Below are positions 56,158 to 64,000 of a DNA stretch of 64,000 nt, in pieces. The position numbers and the translations under genes were made by a program. Origin of the DNA: Rhodospirillales bacterium (GTDB taxonomy: Bacteria > Pseudomonadota > Alphaproteobacteria > Rhodospirillales > Casp-alpha2); NCBI GenBank assembly GCA_021775095.1, contig JAJFII010000083.1, positions 25,677 to 89,676 of the forward strand, written 5' to 3'. How positions within the stretch are numbered: the first letter of the stretch is position 1; the number at the start of each line of letters is the position of its first letter. The notes beneath the pieces are model-generated. The model was not told the origin of the DNA. It did no database searches and saw only the letters and a program-made list of their open reading frames with translations.

Positions 56158-57141
56158 CTATCCGGCCTTGTGTGATGAGCGCAGGATCAACTTGCCCACG
56201 GTTTTTTCCTGGCGGGCATTGATGACCACAGCAATGATAATGACAGAGCCGGAAATGGCCAGCTGCCAGAACGGCGATATGCCGATCACCGGCAGGGCAT
56301 TTTTAACCACCCCCAGGAACAAAGCGCCCAAAACAACCCCCGGAATGGTGCCGATTCCACCGGCGATACTGATCCCGCCAATGACACAGGCGGCAACAAC
56401 CTCGAGCTCAAATCCGCGCGCGATATCGACATAAGCAACGGCGTAGCGGGCGACCCAGAGATAACCGCACAATCCGCTTAACATGCCGGAGATGCAAAAG
56501 GCGATAAATTGTGTTTTTCCCACATCCAGGCCGGCATAGACGGCGGCCACCGGATTGCCGCCAACGGCGTATAGCGCGCGGCCCAGTTTGCTCCACCCAA
56601 AGAAAACCGCAGCGGCGGTGACCAGCCCGATGGCAACCCAGGCCAGCACCGGCAATCCAATAATTATGTTCCGCGGCGCTTGTAAAAACGCCGGGCTCAT
56701 TTCGTGGGCGTTTATCCATTGACCGTCGGTCAATAAAAAGATGATACCGCGATAGATCGCCAGGGTTCCCAGGGTGACGACGATAGGGGGAATGCCCAGC
56801 AACCAGACAAAGAGGCCGTTCACGGCACCCAGGCAGAAGCCGACAATCAGAGAAACCCCGACCAGCACAGCGATCGATAATTCCGGACTGGAGGCATTTA
56901 TCATGGCGACAATCATGCCGGTCAAGGCGAGGTTTGAGGCGATCGATAAATCAATGCAGCGGGTCAGAAGAACGATCATCTGAGCCAGCGCGAGAATGAT
57001 CAAAATGGATGTATCCGTGAAGATCCCGCGGAGGTTTTCAAGCTCAATAAATCCGGGGAATCGCGCCGCGATGGCCAGGGTCATCATCACCAGTATCAAC
57101 CCCAGAACGACGTCGCGGTTTTTGAGTAGTGCTTTTATCAT
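56158..57141 (-). CDS. rhaP: RhaP-like sugar ABC importer permease
   Basis: A 327-aa permease of the same family (LTRCIDLSIASNLALTGMIVAM; GIPPIVVTLGTLAIYRGIIFLLTDGQ; GGNPVAAVYAGLDVGKTQF). Its start overlaps the ATPase stop by 4 bp (ATGA). Together with the next gene it forms the pore. Confidence 0.85.
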   Translation of the reverse strand: MIKALLKNRDVVLGLILVMMTLAIAARFPGFIELENLRGIFTDTSILIILALAQMIVLLTRCIDLSIASNLALTGMIVAMINASSPELSIAVLVGVSLIVGFCLGAVNGLFVWLLGIPPIVVTLGTLAIYRGIIFLLTDGQWINAHEMSPAFLQAPRNIIIGLPVLAWVAIGLVTAAAVFFGWSKLGRALYAVGGNPVAAVYAGLDVGKTQFIAFCISGMLSGLCGYLWVARYAVAYVDIARGFELEVVAACVIGGISIAGGIGTIPGVVLGALFLGVVKNALPVIGISPFWQLAISGSVIIIAVVINARQEKTVGKLILRSSHKAG

Positions 57142-58691
57142 GCCGCTTCTCCGCCAACGGGTTGGCTCGTCCCGATGGCCGTGCGGACCAGGGTTTCCGC
57201 ATCGGTGTTTTTGCGATCAACGATCTCGATCAGGCGGCCTTCGCGCATCACTGCGACCCGGTCCGACATGCCGAGAATTTCCGGTAACTCGGAGGAAATC
57301 ATAATCACACTCAATCCGGCTTTCACCAGTTCCGTCATAAATCCATGGACCGCCGCCTTCGAGCCGACGTCGATCCCTTTGGTTGGCTCATCAAGAATAA
57401 TCACCCGGGGTTCCGTCGCCAGCCATTTTGCAATTACCACTTTTTGCTGGTTGCCGCCGGAAAGGGTGCTTACCGGATGGGACAGACTGGCGGCTTTTAA
57501 TTGCAGGCGCTCGGCATAGGAACGGGCCAGCTCAAACTCCTTTGCCAGATCGAGAAACCCCTTGGGCGATAATCCGCTCAACGACGGCAGGGTAATGTTC
57601 TGGAAGATGGGCAGCGCCAGAACGACCCCCTGGCGGCCCCTTTCTTCCGGTACGTAGACAATACCCCGGCCGGTGGCGTCACCCGGGGAACGGATGGAAA
57701 TTTCTGCCCCATCGAGAAGGATCCTTCCGCCGGTGGGTTGCGAAATACCGAATATGGCCTGCATCAGTTCACTGCGCCCGGACCCGACGAGGCCGTAGAA
57801 ACCGAGGATCTCCCCGCGGTTTACGGAAAATTCGATGTCTGCAAACTCCGTCGGATGGCAAAAGCCTTGCACGGTCAGAACCGGGTTTCCAATTTCCACG
57901 GATTCCTTTGGAAAAATCTGGTTGACCGTTCGACCGACCATCATGGCAATGAGATCGTTTTGGTTGGTCTTGGAAACCCGCCCCTTTCCCGCAACGACCC
58001 CGTCCCGAAACACCGTATAGGTGTCGGCAATCCGGAAAATTTCCTCAAATTTGTGGGAGATGAAGAGCACCGCCTTGTTTTCGGATTTGAGTTTTTCAAC
58101 AATTTCATAGAGCTCTTCAATTTCCTTGTAAGAAAGCGCGGCTGTCGGTTCGTCCATGACGACAATTTTTGAATCAACACTCAAGGCACGGGCAATGGCG
58201 ACCATATGTTTTTGTGCGATACCCAGCTCTTTCAGTTTACTGCCAGGGTCAATATCGGATTCCAGGCTGGACAACAGGGCGGCTGCCCGCTTATGCATGG
58301 CGCGCCAATCAAGACAGTTGAACCGGCCTTTGATCTGCTGACCCATGAAGATATTTTCGGTGACACTGAGGTCATCAAACAGCACGGTTTCCTGGTGAAT
58401 AACGCTGACCCCCTGGGCCATGGCCTGCTCGGCTGACGCCAGGGTTATCTCCCTGCCGGCCAGTTCAATCACCCCGGAATCCGGTTGATAGATGCCGCAC
58501 AAAATTTTCACGAGGGTTGATTTTCCGGCCCCATTTTCGCCGACCAGGGCGGTAACTTCGCCGGGCACCAATTCAAGATCAACGTCGGCAAGGGCGATCA
58601 CGCCGGGAAATTTTTTACCGATCCCGCGCATCCGTAAAACAGGTTCGGCCACGGTTGGCAATCCATAACTGTCGGCGTCCTGTTTCTGCAT
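57138..58691 (-). CDS. rhaT: RhaT-like sugar ABC importer ATPase, two fused NBDs
   Basis: A 517-aa ATPase with tandem NBDs: Walker A GENGAGKST and Walker B KIVVMDEPTAALS in the first; the second has GLVGSGRSE and LSGGNQQKVVIAKWL with Walker B VIILDEPTKGID. ATG 58691 (AGGAAATCC upstream) is chosen over 58799, which would add 36 unlike residues. Sugar-type ATPase; rhamnose is inferred from the adjacent mutarotase and the RhaS-like binding protein. Confidence 0.88.
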   Translation of the reverse strand: MQKQDADSYGLPTVAEPVLRMRGIGKKFPGVIALADVDLELVPGEVTALVGENGAGKSTLVKILCGIYQPDSGVIELAGREITLASAEQAMAQGVSVIHQETVLFDDLSVTENIFMGQQIKGRFNCLDWRAMHKRAAALLSSLESDIDPGSKLKELGIAQKHMVAIARALSVDSKIVVMDEPTAALSYKEIEELYEIVEKLKSENKAVLFISHKFEEIFRIADTYTVFRDGVVAGKGRVSKTNQNDLIAMMVGRTVNQIFPKESVEIGNPVLTVQGFCHPTEFADIEFSVNRGEILGFYGLVGSGRSELMQAIFGISQPTGGRILLDGAEISIRSPGDATGRGIVYVPEERGRQGVVLALPIFQNITLPSLSGLSPKGFLDLAKEFELARSYAERLQLKAASLSHPVSTLSGGNQQKVVIAKWLATEPRVIILDEPTKGIDVGSKAAVHGFMTELVKAGLSVIMISSELPEILGMSDRVAVMREGRLIEIVDRKNTDAETLVRTAIGTSQPVGGEAA

Positions 58692-58745
58692 GACCCGGAT
58701 TTCCTGTAAAATTTCGGTGGCGGGGAATGGAAAAATTCGGTGTGC

Positions 58746-58770
58746 ACCTGTTTGTACCCAGACAACAGGT
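58746..58770 (-). promoter_or_regulatory. stem-loop between rhaS-like and rhaT-like genes
   Basis: ACCTGTT (58746-58752) pairs with AACAGGT (58764-58770) over an 11-nt loop, with outer GTGTG/CACAC arms. It lies in the 111-bp gap after the binding-protein gene and may reduce downstream expression or stabilise the upstream message. Confidence 0.5.
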
Positions 58771-58802
58771 TCGCACAGATACACACCTGAGACCGACAAA
58801 AA

Positions 58803-59798
58803 TCAGAAGATTTTTGCAAACTCATCGACGTTGGAGGCGTCATAAACAAACGGATCCGACATGGCACCATCCATATTCTCGTCAAGCTGCAAGGTTCCCA
58901 TACGACCCATGGGGACGGATCCACCGGCCTTGGCGTCGGCTTTGCCCTTAACAAGGTTGTAGGCGATCATGGTTGCCGAGTAACCCAGATCAATGGGATT
59001 CCAAATGGCGAAACTTTTTGTTGCTTTGGAATGCACGTGACCGGCCATCTCTGAGGGCAGGCCAAGTCCGGTGACAAAAACCTCACCGATCTTTTTCTGG
59101 TCCGCAACGGCCTGCGCGGCGGCGACGATGCCGACGGATGTCGGCGCAATAATGACTTTTACGCTGGGATGACTTTTCAGAAGACCCACCGTTTCCCGGT
59201 AACTTTTGTCGGCCAGATCATCACCATAGACGGTGGCAACGATGTTCAAACCCGGATAGTTGGGCAGAACCTTTTTCATTTCTTCGATCCAGATGTTCTG
59301 GTTGGTTGCCGTCGGCGTGGCGCTTAGTATGGCCGCATCCCCTTTGCCACCGGGCAAAACATCAGCCGCCATTTTAATATTCATATTGCCAATCAAAGCG
59401 TTGGATGAGGGATTCAAATGAATGGACCGACCTTCCGCGGACACCCCGGAATCCCAGCTGATTACTTTTATTCCGCGACTCATGGCTTTTTTCAAAGAGG
59501 GGACAAGGGCGTCCGTGTCATTGGCCGAAATGGCTATGGCATCGACTTTTTGTGCGATCAGGGAATTGATGACCTCGATCTGTCCTTCGGCCGTGGTCGT
59601 CGTCGGACCGGTGTAAATCACTTCGACGCCACCCAGTTCCTTGGCCGCTTCCTGGGCACCTTTGTTGGCGGCTTCAAAGAAACCAATACCCAGAGCCTTA
59701 ACCACCAGGGCGATGCGAACTTCGGCGGCCTGGGCCGTTGCCGTTGCCATTCCCATAACGAGGGCGGTCGTTGCCGCCAATGTTTTTAGAAACCTCAT
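58803..59798 (-). CDS. rhaS: RhaS-like sugar-binding protein
   Basis: A 331-aa periplasmic binding protein (signal to about residue 24, AQAAEVRIALV). The sequence VRIALVVKALGIGFFEAANKGAQEAAKELGGVEVIYTGPTTTTAEGQ closely follows the rhizobial rhamnose-binding RhaS pattern; ISANDTDALVPSLKKA and SWDSGVSAEGRSIHLNPSS are further ligand-pocket segments. AGGAGGAAAGAAA before the ATG is a very strong ribosome site. L-rhamnose is the best guess; other deoxyhexoses are possible. Confidence 0.88.
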   Translation of the reverse strand: MRFLKTLAATTALVMGMATATAQAAEVRIALVVKALGIGFFEAANKGAQEAAKELGGVEVIYTGPTTTTAEGQIEVINSLIAQKVDAIAISANDTDALVPSLKKAMSRGIKVISWDSGVSAEGRSIHLNPSSNALIGNMNIKMAADVLPGGKGDAAILSATPTATNQNIWIEEMKKVLPNYPGLNIVATVYGDDLADKSYRETVGLLKSHPSVKVIIAPTSVGIVAAAQAVADQKKIGEVFVTGLGLPSEMAGHVHSKATKSFAIWNPIDLGYSATMIAYNLVKGKADAKAGGSVPMGRMGTLQLDENMDGAMSDPFVYDASNVDEFAKIF

Positions 59799-59814
59799 TT
59801 TCTTTCCTCCTACA

Positions 59815-59859
59815 TTAATTGCTTCGATTTAAATATCCAATGCCCGCCAAAGCAATTAA
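59815..59859. promoter_or_regulatory. 10-bp inverted repeat upstream of the rhaS-like gene
   Basis: TTAATTGCTT (59815-59824) and AAGCAATTAA (59850-59859) are perfect inverted copies 25 bp apart, in the leader of the rhaS-like gene. It may be a regulator binding pair or a leader hairpin. Confidence 0.35.
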
Positions 59860-59879
59860 AGGACGGCCATCGGTTCAGG

Positions 59880-60254
59880 TTATGCGGTTATTTTTAACGC
59901 CCCATGGCCATCGGTGACTTGGGATCGATCGGGTTTTGTTTTTTTAGTTCGGTCCAAAATTCCCCTGGAATGGGGTGTTCGAGCGACGTCCCCTTCTCGC
60001 TGATATCTGCGGGCCGGGCGGGGTATTGTCGGTAAAAAATCACTCAGGCGGTGTTCCGCCTGATCCCGACCGTAGCACGGTGCCGTGTCAAAATACCGGA
60101 CTCCACAGTCCCAGACGGCCTGCAAAGTCGCTTGCGGCTGCGTTTCATCAACTTTGTTATGAAGTTCGGCCAAATGAACGCTGCCAAATCCAAATACCGG
60201 CAAACGCAAGGGGGTGTGGCGAACCGGACGGGGGGCGGAATTCAGGTCCGTCAC
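59880..60254 (-). pseudogene. aldo/keto reductase with large internal deletion
   Basis: Residues 1-80 match the start of L-fucose/aldose dehydrogenase-type aldo/keto reductases (FGFGSVHLAEL ... GVRYFDTAPCYGRDQAEHRL). Then the sequence jumps to what reads, one frame over, as the family C-terminus (EHPIPGEFWTELKKQNPIDP, stop at 59894). About 200 of the usual 330 residues, including much of the active site, are missing. The frame also shifts, so this is a remnant. Its neighbours suggest it once oxidised L-rhamnose or L-fucose to the lactone. Confidence 0.8.
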
Positions 60255-60315
60255 TGCAATTGTCTCCTGTTGGTCGACCGGTCACTGAATGACACAAAAC
60301 TGGTGGATGTGTAAT

Positions 60316-60326
60316 TTGTCAGACAA
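60316..60326. promoter_or_regulatory. FadR/GntR-type operator candidate
   Basis: TTGTC-A-GACAA is a perfect palindrome and fits the GT-N-AC-type FadR-subfamily consensus. It lies 99 bp before the lactonase ATG, next to a TTGACA (60335-60340) that could be a -35 box. The FadR-type gene is in the operon that starts here, so autoregulation is plausible. Confidence 0.5.
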
Positions 60327-60424
60327 AAATTAATTTGACAAGTTGTTTTGTTCTGGCAAGTTTTATCCATCTCATAACCCTAAGAATGCCGAGCGGCAAA
60401 TGAGAGATGACAACGAGATGATAA

Positions 60425-61300
60425 ATGCCAAATTTTCCGATCATTGATACGCACCTGCATATTTGGGATTTCGACCGGCTGCAGTATTCGGCCTTTCAGG
60501 GCCATCCACTGTTTGGCAAATCCTATCAGATCGAAGATTACCAGCGCGACTGCGGTGATTTAGATATTGAAGCCATGGTTTTTTTGGAATGTTACGCTGA
60601 TTTCACGGCGACCGGTGGTCAGTACATGGAAGAAATAAAGTTTGTCGAAGAGTCTGCTCTGCGCGACCCACGCCTGCAGGGAATTGTCCCCATGGCGCCG
60701 CTGGAATGGGGCAGCCGGGTTGAACCGCTGCTTGCGGAAATGGCCGAATACCATCCTGCGGTCAAGGGCATTCGCCGTATTGTCGAATTCGACGACGACC
60801 CCCGCGCCCTGACCCTGAGCGCCAAATTCATTGAAGGTGTTAACTTACTTGAAAAATTTGGGATGCATTTCGAAATTAACGTCAACCATACACAAATGGA
60901 TATCGTGCGTGAATTCGTCAAACACATCCCCAAGGTGCCGATGATCCTCGATCACTGCGGCAAACCAGGCATCGAAGAAGGGCAAATCGAGCAATTTCGG
61001 GAGGATGTAAAAGAATTGGCCGAGCACCCGAACCTGTGCATCAAACTCTCCGATTTACCCGTCGAAGCCAACCATGACACCTGGACAGAAACTGACCTGC
61101 GCCCCTATATCGATGCAACGTTCCATGCCTTTGGAACCGACCGGGTCATTTTTGCGAGCGATTACCCAATTCTTTTGCAGGCAACCACCCCGCAGCAATG
61201 GGTGGCGGTGCTTGACCGGGCGTTGGCAGATTTTTCCAACACAGAACAACGCAAATATTACCGCGATAATGCCAACCGGTTTTATCGCCTTGGTCTTTAG
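60425..61300 (+). CDS. amidohydrolase-2 family protein, likely sugar lactonase
   Basis: A 291-aa TIM-barrel hydrolase. The metal-binding start is DTHLHIWD (D8, H10, H12); later MILDHCGKPG and IFASDYPI carry the other metal residues. The amidohydrolase-2 family includes L-rhamnono- and L-fucono-lactonases, which fits the adjacent importer, mutarotase and aldose dehydrogenase remnant. It would open the lactone formed by sugar oxidation, in the cytoplasm. Confidence 0.83.
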   Translation: MPNFPIIDTHLHIWDFDRLQYSAFQGHPLFGKSYQIEDYQRDCGDLDIEAMVFLECYADFTATGGQYMEEIKFVEESALRDPRLQGIVPMAPLEWGSRVEPLLAEMAEYHPAVKGIRRIVEFDDDPRALTLSAKFIEGVNLLEKFGMHFEINVNHTQMDIVREFVKHIPKVPMILDHCGKPGIEEGQIEQFREDVKELAEHPNLCIKLSDLPVEANHDTWTETDLRPYIDATFHAFGTDRVIFASDYPILLQATTPQQWVAVLDRALADFSNTEQRKYYRDNANRFYRLGL

Positions 61301-61315
61301 ATTTACGGGTCCCCA

Positions 61316-62140
61316 ATGGCAAAATCAACGAACAAACAAAAAAACCAAAGTCCGGGCCCATCGGATGCGTTTTCCCAACTGGTGGCCTCTGCCAACCGAC
61401 GGGATTCAGGGGACGAATTTTCCGGCAGCAAACTGGTGCGGCGATCGCTGTCGGAACAGGTCGCCGACCGGATCATGGCGATGATCAAAAGCGGCAACTT
61501 AAAATCCGGCGACCGCCTGCCAACGGAACAAAAAATGACCATCGCCTTTGGCATCAGCCGACCGTCGCTCAGGGAAGCCTTGAAGGCGCTTAGTCTCATG
61601 GGCGTCCTCGAAAGCCGGCAAGGGGGGCGTTACACGGTCACGGATCTTTCCCCCGGCCGCTTGGTTGCACCCCTGAACGCCATGTTTGCCGTTGCCGACT
61701 ATGACGCCAACGAACATTTTGACTGCCGGGTTGTTATTGAACTGGATTTAATCCGGCGGTGTTCGGAACAGGCATCTCCCGAACACAAACAACGGATCAT
61801 GAAACTCGCCGTTGATGGACGGGCCTTCTATGACGATCCCGTCGCCTTTCGTCTGCTGGATATGGAATTTCACGAAGCCTTATATGCCGGCGCCAACAAT
61901 CGGATGTTATCGGTGATGGCCCATTTGGCCTATGATATGGTTTTGGATGAACGACGGATCGCCACGGAAATGCCGGGCGTTATCAAAACCAGCGTCACCC
62001 AGCACTGTGAAGTCGCCGATGCCATGGTGGCCGGCCATACGGATCAGGCGGTGGCCGCCTATCACCATCATTTGGAACATATCCGCGATTCCACCATCGA
62101 CGTTTTGCAAAACAACGCGCAAACAAATCAAGGCCTTTAA
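61316..62140 (+). CDS. FadR-subfamily GntR transcriptional regulator
   Basis: A 274-aa regulator. A polar tail of about 45 residues precedes the winged HTH (SLSEQVADRIMAMIKSGNLK; LPTEQKMTIAFGISRPSLREALKAL). The all-helical FCD domain follows, with its metal-type residues (DMEFHEALYAGANN; HCEVADAM; HHHLEHI). Located between lactonase and mutarotase genes; it is the likely repressor of the deoxyhexose set. Confidence 0.9.
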   Translation: MAKSTNKQKNQSPGPSDAFSQLVASANRRDSGDEFSGSKLVRRSLSEQVADRIMAMIKSGNLKSGDRLPTEQKMTIAFGISRPSLREALKALSLMGVLESRQGGRYTVTDLSPGRLVAPLNAMFAVADYDANEHFDCRVVIELDLIRRCSEQASPEHKQRIMKLAVDGRAFYDDPVAFRLLDMEFHEALYAGANNRMLSVMAHLAYDMVLDERRIATEMPGVIKTSVTQHCEVADAMVAGHTDQAVAAYHHHLEHIRDSTIDVLQNNAQTNQGL

Positions 62141-62458
62141 ATGTCTGAACAAATAGCCTTTCGCATGAACCTCAATCCCGGCCAGGCGGCGGAATACGAA
62201 AAACGCCACGACGCGGTTTACCCCGAACTTAAAAAACTGCTGAAAAAGGCCGGTGTTTCCGACTATTCAATCTGGCTGGATCCGCAAACCGATCACCTGT
62301 TCGCCATCCTGACCCGCACCGATGACCATACCATGGAGCAAATCCCGGACACCGAGATTTGCCAAAAGTGGTGGGCTTACATGGCTGATATCATGCAAAC
62401 CGACGTCAACAATGTGCCCACTCAAATTCCCCTGAAGCGGGTGTTTCTACTGCCGTGA
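62141..62458 (+). CDS. rhaM: L-rhamnose mutarotase
   Basis: A 105-aa protein that interconverts anomers of L-rhamnose. The core [17 protein letters not shown] carries H23, equivalent to the catalytic histidine (H22) of E. coli RhaM; the C-terminal [10 protein letters not shown] segment is also conserved. The ATG directly follows the regulator stop codon. It is the strongest clue that the transported sugar is L-rhamnose or a close relative. Confidence 0.9.
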   Translation: MSEQIAFRMNLNPGQAAEYEKRHDAVYPELKKLLKKAGVSDYSIWLDPQTDHLFAILTRTDDHTMEQIPDTEICQKWWAYMADIMQTDVNNVPTQIPLKRVFLLP

Positions 62459-62554
62459 ATACGGAACACCTCAGGTGCCTGCTTCGGGTCAGGGCCCACT
62501 CATTTCATCCATTCTGCGGAGGCGATTTTTCATATCGGTTAGGTGAAAAGACAC

Positions 62555-62609
62555 GGGACACCTCATGGTTTTCAAGTCTCGATACCAGAGAGAAAAACCA
62601 TCCCGTCCC
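62555..62609. other. imperfect stem-loop after rhaM
   Basis: GGGAC and ATGGTTTT pair with AAAACCAT and GTCCC across 62555-62609, with small bulges. There is no T run after the 3' arm. It lies in the 194-bp gap before the epoxide hydrolase gene and may be a leader structure or a weak terminator. Confidence 0.4.
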
Positions 62610-62652
62610 GCAGGGTTTGTCAGGAAGCACACGCTAACTCAGGGACAATTAA

Positions 62653-63822
62653 ATGACGAAACGGTACCAAGACGGATCCGCAATCAGGCCTTTTAAAATT
62701 GACGTACCGGAGCAAACCCTGGCACAGATTTTCACCCGTGTGCGCGACTTTCCCTGGTCGGCCATGGCGGATCTGGAGGGTTGGGAATACGGCAGCAATC
62801 TGGATTACATGAAAGAGCTTTGCGCCTATTGGCTCGATGGTTTCGATTGGCGCAAACAGGAGGCGGCGATCAATCAATTCGATCACTTCGTTGCACCGGT
62901 CGACGGCCTTGATCTGCATTATATTCATGAAAAAGGCAGCGGACCGGCGCCCCTGCCGCTGATCATCAGCCATGGCTGGCCGGGGACGGTTATTGAGTTC
63001 CTGGAATTAATCGGCCCCCTGGCCCATCCGGAACGGTTTGGTGGCACCGTCGAAGATGCCTTTGACGTGGTCGCCCCGTCACTGCCGGGATTTGGATTTT
63101 CCGGTAAACCACCGCGCCCCTATGGCCCGCGAAAAATCGCCGACCACTTTAATGCCCTGATGACCGATGTTTTGGGGTACGAAACCTATCTGGCCCAGGG
63201 CGGCGATTGGGGCGGCGCCATTTCAAGCTGGCTGGGGTTTGATCACGCCGCCGCCTGTCAGGCCATTCACATCAATATCCTGACCATGCGCACCCCGGGT
63301 GAACCCCAGGGCCCGGCGGAAAAAACCTGGGCCGCCCAGTTCGATCGGGACCAGATCATGCAGAACGGCTATCGCACCCAGCAGGAGACAAAACCCCAAA
63401 CCCTGAGTTACGCCATGATGGACAGCCCGGTTGGCGTTGCCGCCTGGATCATTGAAAAATTTAATGCCTGGTCCGATACCAAAGGCGACAACATTGAAAG
63501 CGCCCACAGCAAGGACGCCCTGTTGACCAACATCATGGTTTACCTGGTGACTGGTACCTTCAACTCCGCATCGTGGATCTATTACGGCCGCCGCGAAGAG
63601 GGCGGACGGGTGCTTTCAGCGGACGGCAAACGGGTCGAAGTGCCAACGGCCTGCGCCCTGTTTCCGGCCGAACTTTTGGCTTGGCCGCCGCGCAGTTACG
63701 CCGAACGCCTGTACAACATAAAACAATGGAGCGAAATGCCCCGCGGCGGCCACTTCGCCGCCATGGAGGAACCGGAGCTTCTGATCAATGACATCCGGAC
63801 TTTTGCGCGGACACTGCGCTGA
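62653..63822 (+). CDS. epoxide hydrolase (EHN domain, alpha/beta hydrolase)
   Basis: A 389-aa hydrolase. The N-terminal EHN-type region (RPFKIDVPEQTLAQIFTRVRDF) precedes an alpha/beta fold with oxyanion motif HGWPG (107-111), nucleophile D185 (GGDWGG) and catalytic H367 (GGHFAAMEEP). It would open an epoxide to a diol in the cytoplasm; the substrate is not known. No signal peptide. It may have its own promoter in the 194-bp gap upstream. Confidence 0.9.
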   Translation: MTKRYQDGSAIRPFKIDVPEQTLAQIFTRVRDFPWSAMADLEGWEYGSNLDYMKELCAYWLDGFDWRKQEAAINQFDHFVAPVDGLDLHYIHEKGSGPAPLPLIISHGWPGTVIEFLELIGPLAHPERFGGTVEDAFDVVAPSLPGFGFSGKPPRPYGPRKIADHFNALMTDVLGYETYLAQGGDWGGAISSWLGFDHAAACQAIHINILTMRTPGEPQGPAEKTWAAQFDRDQIMQNGYRTQQETKPQTLSYAMMDSPVGVAAWIIEKFNAWSDTKGDNIESAHSKDALLTNIMVYLVTGTFNSASWIYYGRREEGGRVLSADGKRVEVPTACALFPAELLAWPPRSYAERLYNIKQWSEMPRGGHFAAMEEPELLINDIRTFARTLR

Positions 63823-63873
63823 GGGCCCCGGTAAAAAAAGGATATAGGGCCGGCGTCACCTAGTCATCTGAAT

Positions 63874-64000
63874 CTAAAGTTCGGCACATAAGTTATTCTC
63901 GACACGATGGCAGAAACGTTTCACCGAAGCCAGTATTTCGTCGGCAGATTTTGTCCATTTGAAAGGCTTTGGATTTTCATTGTGGAGATCGACAAAATTC
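63874..64000 (-). mobile_element. IS630-type transposase, C-terminal end, continues past window
   Basis: On the minus strand the frame entering at 64000 reads NFVDLHNENPKPFKWTKSAD and EILASVKRFCHR before TAG at 63874. The NPKPF-W-TK ... ILAS-xx-RFC pattern is typical of IS630/IS1595-like transposase ends. The rest lies outside the window, so intactness cannot be judged. Confidence 0.8.

Overview
The window looks like chromosomal DNA from a heterotrophic alphaproteobacterium, most likely Rhodospirillales-like. This is inferred from the gene content: many solute importers of several ABC families, a RhaSTPQ-type deoxyhexose importer, a dimethylglycine dehydrogenase-like enzyme, HyuA/DUF917 proteins and PQQ alcohol oxidation. 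No rRNA, tRNA, CRISPR array or phage block was seen. Translationally coupled operons (ATGA and TAATG overlaps) are common.

Layout. 1-4.0 kb: the 3' part of a TPR-like protein and a hybrid histidine kinase. 4.3-14.5 kb (minus): an oligopeptide/dipeptide-type ABC importer interleaved with three sulfatases that have no signal peptide, with a divergent LysR regulator at 14.8 kb. This reads as uptake of a sulfated compound followed by desulfation in the cytoplasm. 15.9-21.5 kb (plus): a 5-formyltetrahydrofolate cyclo-ligase-like protein and a BMP-family (nucleoside-type) ABC importer. 21.6-27.0 kb (minus): a GlcG/HbpS protein, a TRAP solute-binding gene broken by a 10-bp tandem repeat, a DMGDH-like oxidase, a TauE-like permease and a ferredoxin. 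27.3-33.2 kb: a gamma-glutamyltransferase-like enzyme, a redox set (pirin, FMN reductase, DoxX, LysR) and an EamA permease. 33.3-42.9 kb (minus): DUF917, HyuA, a spermidine/putrescine-type ABC importer, a hydantoin-racemase-like enzyme and an unusual LuxR regulator.

43.4-53.6 kb is the most interesting block. A PQQ alcohol dehydrogenase carries the extra aspartate typical of lanthanide-dependent enzymes. It is followed by a diheme cytochrome c, then an ABC ATPase and permease, a NitT/TauT-like importer (binding protein, permease, ATPase), a YVTN beta-propeller protein and a PQQ-system ABC binding protein. Homologous sets (PedA1A2BC of Pseudomonas putida, the lut cluster of Methylorubrum) are linked to rare-earth uptake. 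A MITE-like element with 33-bp inverted ends sits between the cytochrome and a convergent ankyrin gene and supplies the ankyrin stop codon.

53.9-55.1 kb: remnants of IS3 and IS66 transposases flank a lone SDR gene. 55.2-62.5 kb: a RhaS/T/P/Q-type importer, a deleted aldo/keto reductase, a sugar-lactonase-like amidohydrolase, a FadR-type regulator and a RhaM mutarotase. Together they suggest non-phosphorylative catabolism of L-rhamnose or a related 6-deoxyhexose. The window ends with an epoxide hydrolase and the 3' end of an IS630-type transposase.
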